Shown here: in pieces, positions 59,451 through 64,000 of the stretch
Layout: each line of letters opens with the position of its first letter
How positions within the stretch are numbered: the first letter of the stretch is position 1
Source: Sporothrix humicola
Taxonomy: Eukaryota > Ascomycota > Sordariomycetes > Ophiostomatales > Ophiostomataceae
Reading direction: 5' to 3'
Length of the DNA stretch: 64,000 nucleotides
Assembly: GCA_021396245.1 (NCBI GenBank)
Contig: WNYE01000058.1
Location: 209,539-273,538, forward strand
The notes under the pieces: generated by a model
Told to the model about the DNA's origin: nothing
The model's database searches: none
The model's input: the letters and a program-made list of their open reading frames with translations, nothing else
Translations under genes and position numbers: made by a program

Positions 59451-62266
59451 GAGAGTTGTGTTCCTCTCTTCATTTCACCCTATTTATCTCACCTTTTCCA
59501 CATTTCTTTTTCTTTCTTGCATCATCTCTTGTCCCGCTTCTTTGGAGTTTTCATTGGCGTCTCTATATCCCCCAACACTGGGCGTACACGATCATTTGTT
59601 TTGTGCATATTGTTGCATTTTTGTGTTCATTTTCTGTTCTCATTTGGCATTATCTTGTCTTTTTTTCTCTTGCAATGGAGTGCGCGGAATTATATACAGT
59701 TGGGCATGGGTATACCCGGCATTTTTTCGGACAAAATAACGCACATACGGGTTTGTGCGTGGTTTCTGTTTTCATGTATTTTGTTGATGTTGTCTGTCAT
59801 TTCTTCTAGCAAAGTTCCAACAGAGCAAGCTACAAGCTATTTCAATGCTTACTTTACCTTTTTGACTTGCCTATCGTTTTCGTTTCTTGAAGCAGAACGA
59901 AGTTTGAAACATCGTTGGTATTTGAGGGTTTGGAGTTGAGGCAAAATACAAAGTTGTTAACAAAAAAGCCTTGAGCCTCGTAAGACGGTTTTGATATTAC
60001 TTTGCTGCCATATTCTTGGAAACAGAGGTGCGCTCGCTCGAGCTTAACCGGGTTACAAGACTCCTTCAAATTTACAGGTTGATGCTGGGGAGTTGGACAG
60101 TTCCAGGTAAAGTTCTCAGGGTCTCGTTCCGCCGAACGGCAGGGCAATCAGCCTCGTCTCCGAAACACGAAGTCCACGAATCGCACTCCTTTCATGAGTA
60201 AGGGTTCCGGAAGGTGGTCTGTTGTCGAACGTTTGCCCGTTCATTTTCCTTTACATGTTCCGTTCTCAGCAAGAGAACGTTGGAGCCAAGGATCGTGGAT
60301 AAGGCTGGTTGGATGTCTACTGTATGTGAGCGATTCAACAGAGCACATGCACGCACTTCCTCTTCCCTGTGGCTACCCCCATCTTCTACAGGTCAAGAAA
60401 TACATCTGCATCCGGCACCACACACTCTCTTTTTGTGTTGTTGTTGATGGGCCGCGTATGCATAGGAGAAAATACAAAAGTATCTCAAAATGTAACCCCA
60501 AGGAAACAGCAAACAAACTCACGTCACGTTGGCAAACAAAGGACGCCCGAAAAGTGACCAAAAATATACCCAACCCCAGATGTATGTCCTCCCAACGAAC
60601 ACATTCAAACGTGGCCCAACTATGTCGCCATACTTTGACGTGTGCGCATTTGGTTGAGTCACTCGCGGATTCTTTGTATTACAAAGTCAAACGAGCGCAC
60701 GACAGCAAACATCGGCATCCGCGAGCAAACAACAAAGGACGTCAACCATAAAAGTCACGATGCCAGGGAGGCGGCCGGGCACAGATACGCCTTGTTCCGA
60801 AAACGGTGCTACATGGTGAAAGGAAGGCGATACCAACAAACAAAAATCAAACAAACAAAGACTATTCACCAGCATTGGATTCCCCCTTTTCGTTGCCGAA
60901 CTTCTTTGCTGCGAAAAGAGTCCGCAACTCGGCGTTCGTCGAGGATTGATTGTGTAGAGGGAACCAATAAAAAAAGATCGTCGACGCAGGTCCCAGGTTG
61001 ATTGGAGATCTGTTTGTGTGAGCGGCGCATGTTTTGTCTTACGAATGACTTGCATCAGGACGCGTCTCCTCAGAGAAGGCGCGTTTTGTTCTGCCTCGTA
61101 CCTCTCGCGTTTTCGTTCAGTTAAGCTCGTGCAAACGTCTACGTTGAGGGCCGTTATCGAGGGAGGGTGAAAAGTGTCTCGAATGTCTCGATCGTCTCTC
61201 CCCCCTCGTTCTTGTCTTTTGACCCTCTGCCCCTTTTACTTGACCCTTTTTGGCCTTCCGTCAAGACAGCCACGGCCTGCTTGTCTATCTCTTGCTGTTT
61301 GTCAAGGTCTTTGCCGCTCCCCTTGCACCGGGCCGTGTCAACTTGCTTTCCTGGTTGTTTACTTGACATTCGTCTTTCCGGGAAATAATCACAACCACGA
61401 GCAGTCACACGTCTTCGGCATGAACATTGTGATTGCCTTGGACCGGCCTTTCTGGACATGAATCGTATAAAACATGCATCATTGTGAGAGATTACACATT
61501 AAACTTATATATTGTCTAGATTTCAAGATCCTTCTACAGCCTTGTTTAATATAAAGACAAGCCGAATGATTAGAACATAAAGAACAAAAGAACCATGCAT
61601 GGCAATTTACGATATCTTGAATATTAGGGCACAAAGTACGTTCTGTAATTTACGATCCAACTTGCATCTTAGATAGTCTCGGGAATCTTATTTTGTGTCT
61701 CTTGACGCGCTTCTCGCGCAAGATAGATCTACTGCAAGCTGAAGTGACAAATTCACAAAAGTGCCAAACAGAACCTGGTCGAGCTGATATTTGCTGCACT
61801 TTCGACTCTTTCGACCCTTTCCCCTCGTTTGATGTCTTACTTTCCCACTCTCTCGGGAGACCGTTCGATGCATGTTGCATTGCCTCGAGTCGTCTCTTCA
61901 TTTCTCTTCTGCAGCTTGCTCAGTAGTCCAGCTAAAGCTCAGCTTTTGTTTAGGTCTGCCCAGCTTGCCTAGATCTGCCCTGACAGCTTTGGACAATCGC
62001 TCGCCTGCATGTCTCAGTATGCAACCACCCTCGGATTATTGTTTGCTTGGGGGACTTTTTTTTGCGTTTGGGCCTGTCAAAAAGCCCCTGTGTCTTGTCT
62101 CTCGGCCAAGCCTCCCGTTCCCTCCCTCCCTGTCACTCTACTCACGAGATATTTTCCGTCTGGGTTTTTTCTGAATTATCTTACTACTCTTGCAATAGGG
62201 TTCTAAATTGTCACGGCTTACACAAAAGACTATTTTCTTCTCTCGACAATTCTTTCTTCCGTCTAA

Positions 62267-62465
62267 CCCTGTCAGGAACAGCCAGGGCCAGGACAGGGGG
62301 TTTAATTGATTTTTTCTGTTTCTTTCTTTTTGGCCCGTTCTTTTTTCCACCTCTCCTTCCATGCAGGTCAAAAGTCAAAAAGTCAAAAGCAAAAGAAAAA
62401 ACCGGTCAAGCCCTGTCAGGAACAGGAATAAAATTCGCCACGACTGACGACTGTTCCTGACAAGG
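62267..62465. repeat. Direct and inverted 15-bp repeat (CCCTGTCAGGAACAG)
   Basis: Two direct copies at 62267-62281 and 62411-62425, and an inverted copy at 62451-62465 (CTGTTCCTGACAAGG) that pairs with the second over 14 of 15 positions with a 25-base loop. Confidence 0.85.
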
Positions 62466-63963
62466 ATCTGTCAAACCCAACGTTCACAACCGTCCCAACC
62501 CAACGGCGGAAAACGGAATGTGCGGTGTGACTGCATGGTGTGTGTTTGCAAGCTTTTCTTTCTTCTTACTGGTCTTTGCTTTCTCCTGCTTTTCCTCGTC
62601 TGCAATTGGGTACCATTCTGTCTTCTTTGGGTCTGTCTGGTGTGCTGTTCGTCGACGGGGGGTTGTGCCGTGGCCATCGTTTGCTGGACCAGCAGGTGGC
62701 AGATTGTGGGTACAGTGGGTACAGGTGCATGCAAACGCTGTTCATCTCTACACAAAAAGTCACGATGTGGCAGCTCGGGAGGACGGGGCCTCAACGGGCT
62801 CGGCGGGCTCGACGGCAAATGGAGTCGCATCGGCAGACTTGGGAGACGCTAGCAGGAAAAAAAACTGTAAAAAGCTAATGCACGGGACCTGGACTTTACT
62901 GGAGTTCCATGCGCTGTGAGTGGCTTGACGTTGAGGCTTGAGTGGTTCTGAGTGGCCTGGACTTTGAGCTAGGCCCAATGACCTACAGGGGTCCAGGGTG
63001 CTGTCAACTTCAGTGCCTGACGGCAGGCACCAAAAGATGAACTTCGACTCAAGTTGAGTCAACGAAAATAAAGTGTGAAAAAGAAAAGAAAAAAGAAAAA
63101 AAGGAAGAAAAGGAAGAAAAATCAGCCACGAAGAAAACGTAGAGGCGCATGTGGCTGCCTGAATTTTCTAGTTTTTTCTCTTTTTTTTCTTCTCTCTCGT
63201 CTTACTGCCTTCCTATGCTCTCTTTTCTGCTTCTTTTTATTCGTTATTTTCTTTCCCTCGTTTTCACTGTCGTCTCCTCGAGTCCCTTATTTTCTTTACC
63301 TTCCAACAGCTTCTTTGTTCCCCGCGTTAACTCGTTGGTTCCCGCCCTGGTTCATTTACATGCAACAGCTCCTTTGTTCTTTGTGCTTTTCTTCACAAAC
63401 CTTTGACCTTCGAGCTTCAAAATCTGCAAACGGACAGATCCCAAGCCAACGAACCGGGCGTCGATCTCGTTTCCGTCGACTGGCTGGTCTTCGGGGGCGA
63501 AAAAAACAAGGCGAGGGAGGGGGCAGGCAAAGGACAGGAAGGGAAAAGAAAGAGAATTCAAAAAAAAGAAAGAAAAGACAGAGCCTTCAGACTTCATGTC
63601 AAAAAAATCCCGCCATCTGTTGGGCAAGAGAGAAGGAGCCTGAGAGCCACACACCCCTGTCCTTGAGGTGGCAAGCTGTGACTGGTTGTGACCGGTGGAA
63701 GGAGAAGGAACGAACTGAGAGAGTGTACGGAAGAGGAAAGAGTCGGGCAGAGGTTGAGAAGAAAAGAAGGAAAAATCGAATTAAAAAAAAAGAAAGAAAA
63801 TAAGGACATGCGATGGTCAACGGCTTTCATCCCATCTTTTCTTTTTTGCGTGTCTCTCCGAACTGTGTCTTGCAAGTTTGTCTCGTCAGTTGTTCTTGTG
63901 GTGTTGTCTCGCATCGGATGTCCCTCCCCTGTCCCTCGACCTGCCTCTCTTTTCCTCTTTTGT

Positions 63964-64000
<37 letters not shown>
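63964..64000 (+). repeat. G37 homopolymer at the window edge
   Basis: Thirty-seven consecutive G to the last base; the true length is unknown because the window ends inside it. May be a sequencing or assembly artefact. Confidence 0.9.

Larger units (their letters stand above)
59451..64000. other. 4.5-kb gene-free region at the right end
   Basis: Begins with the T-rich 3' UTR of the kinase gene. No reading frame shows a family; most are Ser/Leu/Phe-rich translations of CT-rich DNA. Holds the CCCTGTCAGGAACAG repeat family (62267-62465), a purine-to-pyrimidine switch at 63.08-63.30 kb and the terminal G run. Confidence 0.5.

Noticed and set aside
62518..62919. 133-codon frame with hydrophobic start
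   Set aside because: CT-rich low-complexity translation; the overlapping frames look equally plausible and none has a motif.

Overview
The window is nuclear DNA from a filamentous ascomycete. Genes carry short spliceosomal introns (mostly 60-145 bp, GTRNGT donors, CTAAC-type branch sites, YAG acceptors), coding DNA is GC-rich, and spacers are long and homopolymer-rich. The proteins (hybrid histidine kinases of two fungal classes, UDP-galactopyranose mutase, NCE101, a PSP1-domain protein, an ankyrin/dilute protein) fit Pezizomycotina, most likely Sordariomycetes; an ophiostomatalean such as Sporothrix is a guess from style only. I support 13 protein genes covering about 44 % of the window, no RNA genes, no transposon and no CRISPR.

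Layout. 1-2101 (-): 5' part of a PSP1-domain protein, cut by the window edge. 2102-11786: 9.7 kb with no supportable gene. 11787-12764 (-): mitochondrial NFU1-type Fe-S scaffold. 13829-20887 (-): 2330-residue PAS/histidine kinase/receiver protein. 20888-24940: spacer. 24941-25770 (-): cytochrome b561-type membrane protein. 27401-28621 (+): allantoicase. 29653-32401 (+): ankyrin plus dilute (DIL) protein. 32954-34420 (-): 4-hydroxyphenylpyruvate dioxygenase (HPPD), divergent from 35600-36448 (+), a TTC36-like TPR protein. 36485-36767 (-): NCE101. 37412-38432 (+): ribosomal protein eL27. 39728-41101 (-): DUF250/TPT-family sugar-nucleotide transporter, divergent across 5.4 kb from 46489-48375 (+), UDP-galactopyranose mutase. 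51412-59450 (+): 2640-residue pseudokinase/AAA/GAF/histidine kinase/receiver protein. 59451-64000: spacer ending in a 37-base G run.

How the genes work together. Two neighbour pairs stand out. UDP-galactopyranose mutase lies beside a transporter resembling the Golgi UDP-galactofuranose carrier (GlfB/UgtA in Aspergillus), so 39.7-48.4 kb looks like a galactofuranose supply locus. HPPD (tyrosine catabolism) lies head-to-head with a TTC36 homologue; in mammals TTC36 stabilises HPPD, so the pairing suggests that the partnership may also exist in fungi. Two very large hybrid histidine kinases of different classes lie about 31 kb apart (start to start) on opposite strands; both would be expected to feed the HPt/response-regulator phosphorelay.

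Gene models were built by eye, joining exons at splice sites that restore family motifs. The best-supported are eL27, NCE101, UGM exons 2-5, and the joins in the two kinases, allantoicase and cytochrome b561. I found no clearly new system; the best leads are the HPPD-TTC36 pair, the galactofuranose pair, the 9.7-kb gene-free leader region and several unexplained repeats and hairpins.
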